Shown here in pieces: positions 7,773 through 18,319 of a stretch of 53,968 nt of DNA. Within the stretch, counting starts at the first letter, position 1. Each line of letters starts with the position of its first letter. This DNA comes from an uncultured bacterium. GTDB taxonomy: Bacteria; Bacteroidota; Bacteroidia; Bacteroidales; Bacteroidaceae. The notes under the pieces are model-generated. The model saw only the letters and a list, made by a program, of their open reading frames with translations, was not told the origin of the DNA and did not search any database. Both the position numbers and the translations under genes were made by a program. The stretch spans positions 1-53,968 of the forward strand of contig CAMBOH010000005.1 in assembly GCA_945869305.1 (NCBI GenBank), in the 5' to 3' direction.

Positions 7773-10514
7773 ATGAAAAGGTTCTACAAACTTCTTTCAT
7801 TGTTCCTGCTCTCGATAGTAGGAATTACCAATGCGGTTGCGCAGCTTTACAAGAAGGGTACCCGACTCGAAACGACCGAAGATGTCGTAGGCCAGCAGGT
7901 TCTGCTGTATGCCCCGCAACCATTCTGTGGTTTCATGAATGGTACGGAGAATCTGTCGAATGTTACGGAACTGTGCCCATTCGTCAACGAATCGTGGATT
8001 TATGAATTTGAAGCAGTTGGCCGTCAGGTAGACGGCTATGAACTCTACCGCCTGAAGCAGGTAAGTAGCGGCAAGTATGTGAAGGATGCCGACGGACAGG
8101 TCGAAAAGGCCTTCGAACTGACTGCAAAAGCCAGCGAAGCCTTCGAAATGACCGTACTTCGCTATGTGGACATCACAGACACTGGCAAAGCTTGCGGTCG
8201 CAACACCTCCAGCAGCGAAAAGCAGGACCTCAGCAACCCAGGCTTCGTGCTTTGCCGCGGCGAGCTGGCTGCCAAATCCTTTAATGGCAACAACGAGGGG
8301 TACGTCTACATTGGTTCGATGAACTATCCTCTCATCTCTCCCTCTTCCAACAGCAACATGTGGGAAATCTGGTCTGTAACTGCAGATGACACCAAGGGGC
8401 TGGACAAGCTTGCCACCTACTTGGAAAATTACTTCCCAGGCGAAGATCTCTTGTACGACTTCCCCGCAGGCACCAATCCCGGTTTCTATCAAGCCGAAGA
8501 TATAGCTGAGGCTCAGGTATTGGTTAATGAAATCCGCGAAAAGTTTATTGACGCGTATGAAGGTAAAATCACCCTGTCTGACGCTGAAGTCGACGAGCTT
8601 TGCGACCAGCTGAAGGCCGCTTACGAAAAGCTACAAGAGAAAAAAATTAAACCTAATGGCTACTACTTCATCTACAACGATGCTGGCCGTTACCTCTATG
8701 CAGCCAACCAGGGCGAAACAACCTTCCTCTACTCTAAAGCAGCCAATTCTTATGAGATTCCCGAAAACATCTCGTACAAAGACTTAAAGTACATCTGGAA
8801 GGTGACACCCGTCGAAGAAGGCGATAACGCCTACCTCGTGAAGAACATGCTGAAAGGCTTGGTAATCAGCGGACAGGAAGCCAGCTGCTCGGGCACCGAC
8901 AACGGCATGGGCTTCACGCTGGCATCGAGTGGTTCGGTGAAGATTACGGATTATTGTGAAAACTCCGTTCCTTCGTTTATTTTCTATACCACTGCTTATA
9001 CGAAGAACAGCAGGAAGCAGTACCACGCCAAGTTCGACGACAACCCCGTTATGGCTTGGGAATATGCATTATACAGCAACCCCATGCACTTCGTGGCCGT
9101 GACTGAAGAAGAGTTCAACGCTGTCATCGAACAGGCCATGCAGCTGCAGCGCAACGAGAAGTTGGCTGCCCTCTACAGCAAGGTGACGAGCAACGTGATG
9201 GAAGGTACTTCCTATGTATGGAACGGCGAGAAGGATGCCGACTTTACGCATGAGGGTGCCTTGGTATCACCCACTGGCGATGAAGCTACTTCGCACGTGT
9301 TCTCAAGAGCAAAGCAAAGTGATGAAGGTACTTATGAAGCACTGCTTGACGGTGACTTCAGCACATACTTCCACTCTGCTTGGTCTGGCGGTGCGTTCAC
9401 TCCCTCAATGAGCAACTTCCACGATGTTTGCTTCGAACTGGATGAAGCTGTTTCGGGTATCGTGACGGCCAAGATTGCCAAGCGTTTGACCGGTAAAGAC
9501 TATCCTACCAAGTTCGCCGTGTTTGGTACGAACGAGGTTGACAAGGCCAATCCCGACGCAGCCGACTGGACGCTCGAAGATGTTGCCAATATCAGCTGGG
9601 ATACTCCCCTCCAGATTGACGATGAAGAAAGCGAGCGCCAGAAGTATGTAGGTTATGCTTCGTTTAACCTCTCTCAGGAGTACAAGTATGTACGTCTGGC
9701 AGCCATCGCTACAATCTACAATGAGACTAATCCTATGACCAACCGTGGTTACTTCGCTATCAGCGAAATGAACCTCTGGAAGGGTGGTGAGTTCGACGCG
9801 GTCAACTCAACCATCAGTATGGTAAGCCAGCCCACGATGGATGCGCTCAATGCAGCCCTCGCCAAGGCCAAGGATGAAATCGCTGCTGGCACTGCTTCGG
9901 AAGCAACTATTGCCGAACTCGAAGCAGCCTATGCTCAGTTCGTACAAGCTGCCATTAAACAGGAAAAACAGATTGACTGCACGGTAGGTGCGGCCGGCGT
10001 GGGAACACTCATCCTGCCCTTTGACGCCGAACTGCCGCAGGACATGCAGGCTTACCGCTGCACGGGTGTGGACGGCACGAGGATACAGACGGAGGCAGTG
10101 AACGAAATTCCGGCCAATGTGCCGCTGCTCATCACGGCACTGCCGGGTACTTACCAGTTTACAGGTGTGCCCGAAGGTACGGAGAAGAATTATACGGACG
10201 GTGTGCTGACGGGAGTGATGGAGAAAACAGTCATCACCTCGGGCTACGTGATGCAACAGCAGCAGAATGTAGTGGCTTTCTATCCCGTTTCGGCGGAAAA
10301 GCCCATTGCCGTTCCGGCCTACAAGTGCTACCTGAACTATGCGGGTGAGCAGCAGGCCATGCGTTTCGACAATGTGCTGACGGACCTGAAGGGCGTGACT
10401 ACCTCCGAGGGCAACTCATCACTCTACGACCTGCAAGGCCGCCGTACCCAAACGGCTACTGCGCCGGGCGTGTACATTCAGAACAACCGCAAGATTGTGA
10501 AATTCAAAAAATAA
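7773..10514 (+). CDS. Large secreted protein with discoidin-like region, helical repeat and T9SS-like C-terminal tail
   Basis: Signal peptide MKRFYKLLSLFLLSIVGITNAVAQ at internal ATG 7773; C-terminus SLYDLQGRRTQTATAPGVYIQNNRKIVKFKK. Confidence 0.8.
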   Translation: MKRFYKLLSLFLLSIVGITNAVAQLYKKGTRLETTEDVVGQQVLLYAPQPFCGFMNGTENLSNVTELCPFVNESWIYEFEAVGRQVDGYELYRLKQVSSGKYVKDADGQVEKAFELTAKASEAFEMTVLRYVDITDTGKACGRNTSSSEKQDLSNPGFVLCRGELAAKSFNGNNEGYVYIGSMNYPLISPSSNSNMWEIWSVTADDTKGLDKLATYLENYFPGEDLLYDFPAGTNPGFYQAEDIAEAQVLVNEIREKFIDAYEGKITLSDAEVDELCDQLKAAYEKLQEKKIKPNGYYFIYNDAGRYLYAANQGETTFLYSKAANSYEIPENISYKDLKYIWKVTPVEEGDNAYLVKNMLKGLVISGQEASCSGTDNGMGFTLASSGSVKITDYCENSVPSFIFYTTAYTKNSRKQYHAKFDDNPVMAWEYALYSNPMHFVAVTEEEFNAVIEQAMQLQRNEKLAALYSKVTSNVMEGTSYVWNGEKDADFTHEGALVSPTGDEATSHVFSRAKQSDEGTYEALLDGDFSTYFHSAWSGGAFTPSMSNFHDVCFELDEAVSGIVTAKIAKRLTGKDYPTKFAVFGTNEVDKANPDAADWTLEDVANISWDTPLQIDDEESERQKYVGYASFNLSQEYKYVRLAAIATIYNETNPMTNRGYFAISEMNLWKGGEFDAVNSTISMVSQPTMDALNAALAKAKDEIAAGTASEATIAELEAAYAQFVQAAIKQEKQIDCTVGAAGVGTLILPFDAELPQDMQAYRCTGVDGTRIQTEAVNEIPANVPLLITALPGTYQFTGVPEGTEKNYTDGVLTGVMEKTVITSGYVMQQQQNVVAFYPVSAEKPIAVPAYKCYLNYAGEQQAMRFDNVLTDLKGVTTSEGNSSLYDLQGRRTQTATAPGVYIQNNRKIVKFKK

Positions 10515-10522
10515 AATGACTC

Positions 10523-10696
10523 ATGAAGAACCTATATATTAGCCCTGCCGCCGTGGCAGTAGAACTGAAAACGGAAGGAATGATGATGACTTGGTCGATC
10601 GACCCGAACGGAAGTGCCAACCCTGACTTGCCCGTGATGAGCGACCAGATGGAAGAACCCGACTTTGACGAATACGGGAAGAGTTATTGGGAGTAG
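10523..10696 (+). CDS. 57-aa small protein MKNLYISPAAVAVELKTEGMMMTWSIDPNGSANPDLPVMSDQMEEPDFDEYGKSYWE
   Basis: Starts 8 nt after the preceding stop; clean ORF below the 60-aa cutoff of the supplied track; followed by a terminator hairpin. Confidence 0.65.
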   Translation: MKNLYISPAAVAVELKTEGMMMTWSIDPNGSANPDLPVMSDQMEEPDFDEYGKSYWE

Positions 10697-10732
10697 GCGC
10701 GGATTACTTTCAAGCCCAAGATAAACAGATCA

Positions 10733-10770
10733 CCCGGACGGCCCTGAATGATGGGGCTGCCCGGGCTTTT
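10733..10770 (+). terminator. Intrinsic terminator-like hairpin
   Basis: CCCGGacGGCCC tgaatgat GGGGCtgCCCGGG followed by CTTTT. Confidence 0.65.
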
Positions 10771-10870
10771 CAGAAAGGCAGGGCGGCCCACACATTTTCA
10801 CCCCATGATTCAAAGCGAAACGTTGCGTTAACCACTGGAAGAGCAGGCATCCTGCCTGCTTAAATTGCAA

Positions 10871-10895
10871 CGGGCTGGAAGCCCGCGCTCCCAGT
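10871..10895. repeat. Inverted copy of the 25-bp repeat at 7200-7224
   Basis: CGGGCTGGAAGCCCGCGCTCCCAGT, exact reverse complement. Confidence 0.95.
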
Positions 10896-10967
10896 GCACC
10901 ATCGCTTCCTATCCCAGCTTCTGTCATTTGGGGGCTTCGTCTGATTCCATAATCCATTACTTTTGAC

Positions 10968-11135
10968 AAGATAGGCGGCGGCTCGGAAATGCAAAATGAA
11001 AAACTTTCAGCTTTTCTTTTGCATTTCGCTCGCCTTGCACTATCTTTCCATAAGATAGGCGGCGGCTCGGAAATGCAAAATGAAAATCTTTCAGCTTTTC
11101 TTTTGCATTTCGCTCGCCTTGCACTATCTTTGCCA
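10968..11135. repeat. Two tandem 84-bp copies of a palindromic repeat (AAGATAGGCGGCGGCTCGGAAATGCAAAA...TTTTGCATTTCGCTCGCCTTGCACTATCTT)
   Basis: Near-identical tandem units; same family at 23737, 31337 and 53297. Confidence 0.9.
11102..11132 (+). promoter_or_regulatory. Promoter TTTG-N19-TATCTTTG at the edge of the repeat, upstream of the leu leader
   Basis: TTTG 11102-11105, TATCTTTG 11125-11132. Confidence 0.75.
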
Positions 11136-11156
11136 CGCAAAAAGCTAAAACAAAGC

Positions 11157-11231
11157 ATGAAAAGTCTTAATCTCGCCATACGACTGTCGTCGCTATTCAT
11201 TATCCTGCGTGCAAACGGCACGCGGAAGTGA
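11157..11231 (+). CDS. leuL: Leader peptide MKSLNLAIRLSSLFIILRANGTRK (leu operon attenuation)
   Basis: 24 aa with 5 Leu and 3 Ile; ~25 nt after the promoter; followed by mutually exclusive antiterminator/terminator pairings. Confidence 0.75.
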   Translation: MKSLNLAIRLSSLFIILRANGTRK

Positions 11232-11296
11232 ATGGCAACACAGGCTTGTCCCTGAACGGCTGTATGGCCCGCCCGGACTTTTCCCCCTGAACCGCT

Positions 11297-11339
11297 ATGC
11301 CCCACTTCCGCCCGTGTGGAGGTGGGCATTGCTTTTTTT
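11297..11339 (+). terminator. Attenuator terminator upstream of leuA
   Basis: ATGCCC(C)ACTTCC / GGAGGTGGGCAT stem followed by GCTTTTTTT. Confidence 0.8.
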
Positions 11340-11425
11340 CTACCGGCAGCCTGGCTGCCCTTGCGGACTACACTGCTCCCTGATGTCTGCCCGCAAGACC
11401 TTCCAAATGAAAACTATTTGAGAAT

Positions 11426-12925
<1,500 letters not shown>

Positions 12926-12948
12926 CGCTTCGCGCTCCCATGTCGCTT

Positions 12949-13078
12949 CGCGCAGGTTATGAGCTATGAGGTTATGAGGTTATAAAGTTACTCTTTGAGC
13001 AAGTGAAGCCTTTAGCCCGCAACATTATAACCTCATAACCTCATAACCCCATAACCTCACAACCTCATAACCTGCGCG
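12949..13078. repeat. Inverted octamer array between leuA and leuC (TATGAGGT)n ... (ACCTCATA)n with 15-bp perfect terminal inverted repeat
   Basis: CGCGCAGGTTATGAG (12949-12963) / CTCATAACCTGCGCG (13064-13078). Confidence 0.9.
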
Positions 13079-13117
13079 GAGCGCAACTCCTCATAATCCC
13101 AAACAAACACAGTACAC

Positions 13118-14497
13118 ATGAACACGCTTTTCGACAAGATATGGGACAGCCACGTAGTGCAACACGTGGAAGACGGTCCCGACCAGCTCTACATTGACCG
13201 GCTGTATGCCCACGAAGTGACCAGTCCGCAAGCTTTTGCGGGAATGCGGGCACGCGGACTGAAATGTTTCCGTCCCGACCACATCTATTGCATGCCCGAC
13301 CACAACACGCCCACCCACGACCAGGACAAGCCCATCGAAGACCCCGTCTCGAAGAAGCAGGTCGACACGCTGGAGCAGAACTGCCGCGACTTCGGCCTCA
13401 CGCACTTCGGCATGATGCACCCCAACAACGGCATCATCCATGTGGTTGGCCCTGAAATGGGTCTGTCGCTGCCGGGCATGACCATCGTGTGTGGCGATTC
13501 ACACACCTCCACCCACGGTGCCATGGGAGCAGTGGCTTTCGGTATCGGCACCTCGGAAGTGGAAATGGTGATGGCCTCGCAGTGTATTCTGCAAACCAAG
13601 CCCAAGTCCATGCGCATCAGCGTGGAAGGCGAGCTGGGCAAGGGAGTGACAGCCAAGGACGTGGCACTGTACCTCATGAGCCAGCTCTCAACCAGCGGTG
13701 CCACAGGCTACTTTGTGGAGTATGCAGGCAGCGCCGTACGTTCGCTGAGCATGGAAGGCCGACTCACGCTGTGCAACCTGTCGATTGAGATGGGTGCCCG
13801 CGGCGGCTTCATCGCCCCCGACGAGGTGACCTTCGCCTACCTGAAAGGCCGGCCGAACGCTCCGCAAGGCGAAGCCTGGAATCAGGCCGTTGCTGCCTGG
13901 AGCAAGCTGAAGAGCGGCGACGATGCCGTGTTCGACAAGGAACTGAGCTTCAACGCCGCCGACATCGAGCCGATGATTACCTACGGCACGAACCCGGGCA
14001 TGGGCATCGGCATCACGCAAAGCATCCCCCAGCCGCAGAATGCCTCCGACGAGAAGGCCCTGCGCTACATGCAGTTTGCCGGTGGCGAGCAGATGCTGGG
14101 CAAGCAGGTCGACTACGTGTTCCTCGGTGCCTGCACCAACGGCCGCATCGAGGACTTCCGCGCCTTCGCTTCGATTGTTCGCGGACGCCACAAGGCCGAA
14201 CACATCACGGCCTGGCTTGTGCCCGGCTCATGGCGGGTGCTCGACCAGATCAAGGCCGAAGGCCTGGACCGCGTGCTGGCCGAAGCCGGCTTCGAGATAC
14301 GCCAGCCTGGCTGCTCGGCCTGTCTGGCCATGAACGACGACAAGATACCGGCCGGCAAGCTGGCTGTGTCTACATCGAACCGCAACTTCGAAGGACGCCA
14401 AGGACCGGGCTCACGCACCTGTCTGGCCTCGCCGCTCGTAGCTGCCGCAGCAGCCGTGACCGGTGTCATCACCGACCCGCGCACGCTGATGGACTGA
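13118..14497 (+). CDS. leuC: 3-isopropylmalate dehydratase large subunit
   Basis: Aconitase family; [31 protein letters not shown]. Confidence 0.95.
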   Translation: MNTLFDKIWDSHVVQHVEDGPDQLYIDRLYAHEVTSPQAFAGMRARGLKCFRPDHIYCMPDHNTPTHDQDKPIEDPVSKKQVDTLEQNCRDFGLTHFGMMHPNNGIIHVVGPEMGLSLPGMTIVCGDSHTSTHGAMGAVAFGIGTSEVEMVMASQCILQTKPKSMRISVEGELGKGVTAKDVALYLMSQLSTSGATGYFVEYAGSAVRSLSMEGRLTLCNLSIEMGARGGFIAPDEVTFAYLKGRPNAPQGEAWNQAVAAWSKLKSGDDAVFDKELSFNAADIEPMITYGTNPGMGIGITQSIPQPQNASDEKALRYMQFAGGEQMLGKQVDYVFLGACTNGRIEDFRAFASIVRGRHKAEHITAWLVPGSWRVLDQIKAEGLDRVLAEAGFEIRQPGCSACLAMNDDKIPAGKLAVSTSNRNFEGRQGPGSRTCLASPLVAAAAAVTGVITDPRTLMD

Positions 14498-14510
14498 TGG
14501 ATGGTCATGG

Positions 14511-14600
14511 GTGAGAGGTTATAAAGCCAGTCCTGACAGCCTCGTCCTGAGACTACAGACTAATAACCTCACAACCTCATCCCCTAATAACCTACAAACC
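14511..14600. repeat. Third inverted GAGGTTAT/ATAACCTC array, leuC-leuD intergenic
   Basis: GTGAGAGGTTATAA ... TAATAACCTCACAACCTCATCCCCTAATAACC. Confidence 0.75.
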
Positions 14601-14616
14601 CAATCGTTTTCCTCTC

Positions 14617-15207
14617 ATGAAACAACCCTTTCACATCATAGAAAGCACCTGCGTGCCTCTTCCCTTAGAGAATGTCGACACCGACCAGATTATTCCCGCC
14701 CGTTTCCTCAAGGCTACCGACAAGGAGGGATTTGGCGAAAACCTGTTCCGCGACTGGCGTTACAATCCCGACGGCAGTCCCAAGGACTTCGTGCTGAACG
14801 ACCCCACCTACGGCGGCTGTGTGCTCGTGGCCGGACGCAACTTCGGCAGCGGTTCGAGCCGTGAACACGCCGCATGGGCCATTGCCGGCTATGGTTTCCG
14901 CGTGGTCATCAGTTCCTTCTTTGCCGACATCCACAAGCAGAACGAACTGAACAACTTCGTGCTGCCCGTCGTGGTGAGCGAAGGCTTTCTGGCCCAGCTC
15001 TTCAAGAGCATCGAGGCCGACCCCAAGACGCAGGTGCGCATTGACCTGCCCAACCAAACCGTGACCAACCTGGCCACCGGCGAGAGCGAACACTTCGACA
15101 TCAACGGCTACAAGAAGTACTGTCTGGAGAACGCCCTCGACGATATCGACTTCCTGGTGCAAAGCAAGGACAAAATCGAAGCCTTCGAAGCCGCACACCG
15201 CCACTAA
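14617..15207 (+). CDS. leuD: 3-isopropylmalate dehydratase small subunit
   Basis: VDTDQIIPARFLK, GRNFGSGSSREHA. Confidence 0.95.
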   Translation: MKQPFHIIESTCVPLPLENVDTDQIIPARFLKATDKEGFGENLFRDWRYNPDGSPKDFVLNDPTYGGCVLVAGRNFGSGSSREHAAWAIAGYGFRVVISSFFADIHKQNELNNFVLPVVVSEGFLAQLFKSIEADPKTQVRIDLPNQTVTNLATGESEHFDINGYKKYCLENALDDIDFLVQSKDKIEAFEAAHRH

Positions 15208-15219
15208 TGCTTCCTGCCT

Positions 15220-16728
15220 ATGGAAATAATGGATACCACCCTGCGCGACGGCGAACAAACCAGCGGTGTGTCGTTCGTTCCGCATGAAAAACTGCAGATT
15301 GCCAAGAAACTCCTGCGCGAAGTCAAGGTTGACCGCATCGAAGTGGCCTCAGCCCGCGTGAGCGAAGGCGAGAAGCAGGCCGTCACCGACATCTGCCAAT
15401 GGGCGGCACGCCACGACCTGCTTCAGGCCGTCGAGGTGCTGGGCTTCGTTGACAAGCACGTGTCAATCGACTGGATCCGCCAATGCGGCGGCCGCGTCAT
15501 CAACCTGCTGTGTAAAGGATCGCGCCGCCACTGCGAGCTGCAGCTGCACAAGACGCCCGAACAGCACATTGCCGACATCCTGCACGAAATCAGCTATGCC
15601 GACGAGCTGGGCATTACCGTCAACGTGTATCTCGAAGACTGGTCGAACGGCATGAAGGAATCGCCCGACTACGTCTATCAGCTGGTGGATGCCCTGAGCC
15701 AATCCAACGTGCGCCGCTTCATGCTGCCCGACACGCTCGGCGTGCTCGACCCGCTCTCGGCCGTGTCCCACTTCCGCAAGATGCGCAAGCGCTATCCGCA
15801 GCTGCACTTCGACTTCCACGCCCACAACGACTACGACCTGGCCATCGCCAACGTGTCGGCCGCCATCCTGTGTGGCTGCCAGGGCATACACACTGCCGTC
15901 AACGGACTGGGCGAGCGTGCCGGCAACGCACCGTTGGCCAGCGTGCAGGCCATCCTACACGACCACTTCAACATTGCCACACACATCGACGAAAGCAAGC
16001 TCTTCGACATTTCGCGACTGGTGGAAAGTTACAGCGGCATCGCCGTGCCGGCCAACAAGCCCATCGTGGGCGAAAGCGTGTTTACCCAGGTGGCAGGCGT
16101 GCATGCCGACGGCGACAACAAGTCGAACCTCTACTGCAACGCGCTGTTGCCCGAACGGTTCGGCCGGCAACGCGAATACGCTCTGGGCAAGAACAGCGGC
16201 AAGGCCAACATCCTGAAGAACCTCGAAAACTACGCGCTCGAACTGACACCCGAGCAGACGCGCCGCGTGACGGAGCGCATCATCGAACTGGGCGACAAGA
16301 AGGAGATGGTGACGCAGGACGACCTGCCCTACATCGTGAACGACGTGCTCAAGCATACCGTGCCGGCCGACAAGGTGAAGCTCATCAGCTACCTCGTCAC
16401 CACGGCCTACGGACTCAAGCCCACGGCACAGCTCAAAATCGAGATCGACGGCCAATGTTACGAAGCACACGCCACGGGCGACGGCCAGTACGACGCCTTC
16501 ATGCGCGGCATACGCGACATCTACAAGCACCGGCTGGGCCGCACCTTCCCCATGCTCACCGGCTACTACGTGACCATCCCGCCTGGCGGACGCACCGACG
16601 CCTTCGTACAAACGGTCATCACCTGGCAACACGAAGGAAAGACCATGCGTACCCGCGGACTCGATGCCGACCAGACCGATGCAGCCATCAAGGCGACCAT
16701 CAAAATGCTGAACCTGATTGAGCCGTAA
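15220..16728 (+). CDS. LeuA/CimA-family synthase paralogue (2-isopropylmalate/citramalate synthase-like)
   Basis: [48 protein letters not shown]-terminal LeuA dimer domain. Confidence 0.85.
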   Translation: MEIMDTTLRDGEQTSGVSFVPHEKLQIAKKLLREVKVDRIEVASARVSEGEKQAVTDICQWAARHDLLQAVEVLGFVDKHVSIDWIRQCGGRVINLLCKGSRRHCELQLHKTPEQHIADILHEISYADELGITVNVYLEDWSNGMKESPDYVYQLVDALSQSNVRRFMLPDTLGVLDPLSAVSHFRKMRKRYPQLHFDFHAHNDYDLAIANVSAAILCGCQGIHTAVNGLGERAGNAPLASVQAILHDHFNIATHIDESKLFDISRLVESYSGIAVPANKPIVGESVFTQVAGVHADGDNKSNLYCNALLPERFGRQREYALGKNSGKANILKNLENYALELTPEQTRRVTERIIELGDKKEMVTQDDLPYIVNDVLKHTVPADKVKLISYLVTTAYGLKPTAQLKIEIDGQCYEAHATGDGQYDAFMRGIRDIYKHRLGRTFPMLTGYYVTIPPGGRTDAFVQTVITWQHEGKTMRTRGLDADQTDAAIKATIKMLNLIEP

Positions 16729-16835
16729 GCGCCGGCGGACGGATACCCCCTGCTCTTGCCGCCACGCTCCTACCCTCTGATTATCCAAACATCTCATTCA
16801 ATCCCCAAAACATGCGCCAAGTGCGCCCCTACCCC

Positions 16836-17897
16836 ATGAACCTGAAAATTGCAGTACTTGCCGGCGACGGCATCGGACCCGAAATCTCCGAACAAGGCGT
16901 GGCCGTCATGCAGGCCGTTTGCCAGAAGTTCGGCCACCATGCCACCTTTACCCCCGCCCTGTGTGGAGCTGCCGCCATCGACGCGGTGGGCGACCCTTTC
17001 CCCGAAGAGACCTTCCGCATTTGCCAGGAAGCCGACGCCGTGCTCTTCTCGGCTGTAGGCGACCCGAAGTTTGACAACGACCCCACGGCCAAGGTGCGCC
17101 CCGAACAGGGCCTGCTGGCCATGCGCAAGAAGCTGGGCCTCTTTGCCAACATCCGCCCCGTCGAAACGTTCGACTGTCTGGTACACAAATCCCCCTTGCG
17201 CCAGGAGCTGGTGAGCGGTGCTGACTTCGTGTGCATTCGCGAACTCACGGGCGGCATGTACTTCGGCGAGAAGCAGGAAGGTGCCGACTATGCCTACGAC
17301 ACCAACGCCTACTCCCGCCACGAGGTAGAGCGCATCCTGCATGTAGCCTACCAGTATGCGCGCCGCCGCCGCAAGCACCTCACCGTGGTCGACAAGGCCA
17401 ACGTGCTGGCTTCGTCACGCCTGTGGCGCAAGGTGGCACAGGAGATTTCCGTGCAATATCCCGACGTACAGACCGACTACATGTATGTCGACAATGCCGC
17501 CATGCGCATGATCCAGGAACCGCGCTTCTTCGACGTGATGGTCACCGAAAACACCTTCGGCGACATCCTCACCGATGAAGGCTCGTGCATCACCGGCTCG
17601 ATGGGCCTGCTGCCTTCGGCCTCGACCGGCGAAGGCACTCCCGTGTTCGAACCCATCCACGGCTCCTGGCCCCAGGCCAAGGGCTTGAACATAGCCAACC
17701 CGCTGGCCCAGATTCTCTCGGTGGCCATGCTGTTCGAATACTTCGACCTCGCCGCCGAAGGCAAGCTCGTGCGCGATGCGGTCAATGCCAGCCTGGATGC
17801 CAACGTGCGCACGCCCGAAATCCAAGTGGAAGGCGGCGCGAAGTATGGCACCAAGGAAGTGGGCAGCTGGATTGTCAACTGGATTCAGCAAGCCTGA
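16836..17897 (+). CDS. leuB: 3-isopropylmalate dehydrogenase
   Basis: [30 protein letters not shown]; start at internal Met MNLKIAV preferred. Confidence 0.95.
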   Translation: MNLKIAVLAGDGIGPEISEQGVAVMQAVCQKFGHHATFTPALCGAAAIDAVGDPFPEETFRICQEADAVLFSAVGDPKFDNDPTAKVRPEQGLLAMRKKLGLFANIRPVETFDCLVHKSPLRQELVSGADFVCIRELTGGMYFGEKQEGADYAYDTNAYSRHEVERILHVAYQYARRRRKHLTVVDKANVLASSRLWRKVAQEISVQYPDVQTDYMYVDNAAMRMIQEPRFFDVMVTENTFGDILTDEGSCITGSMGLLPSASTGEGTPVFEPIHGSWPQAKGLNIANPLAQILSVAMLFEYFDLAAEGKLVRDAVNASLDANVRTPEIQVEGGAKYGTKEVGSWIVNWIQQA

Positions 17898-17921
17898 ACC
17901 GCTCACTTCACTGCCTGACCC

Positions 17922-18209
17922 ATGTCGGACTTTCCCAAATGGCTGCTCGCCCTGGCCGGCGTGAGCTTGGTGCCTGTGTTGCTTTCGCCCCTCTATCTCT
18001 TCGGGGCCACACCCTTCGGCACCAGTGACAGCAGCCTCGTCCAGTTCCTGCTGTACTGCGCCACACAGCTGTTGTGGCTGCTGCCGCTCGTGCTGTTCTT
18101 CGTGTCGCTCGACCGTTACCGCCGGGGCTTTGAGTACAGTGCCGTGGCCGTAGCCGCAACCAGTGGCCTTGTGGCCTGTGCGGGCTTAGCGGCAGTATTA
18201 TTCTTATAG
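17922..18209 (+). CDS. Small membrane protein, hypothetical
   Basis: 95 aa, 3 predicted hydrophobic segments, immediately follows leuB. Confidence 0.55.
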   Translation: MSDFPKWLLALAGVSLVPVLLSPLYLFGATPFGTSDSSLVQFLLYCATQLLWLLPLVLFFVSLDRYRRGFEYSAVAVAATSGLVACAGLAAVLFL

Positions 18210-18226
18210 ACCACACACCAACAGAC

Positions 18227-18268
18227 AAAGGCTGGATAGCTCCCTCGTGCGGGAACTATCCAGCCTTT
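18227..18268. terminator. Bidirectional intrinsic terminator
   Basis: AAAGGCTGGATAGCTCCC / GGGAACTATCCAGCCTTT (18-bp stem, one mismatch) between convergent genes. Confidence 0.85.
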
Positions 18269-18319
18269 GCTGTACGCTGGGGCCAGGAGCCTCTCCGGCC
18301 CCTATGTCCGAACCCCTTA

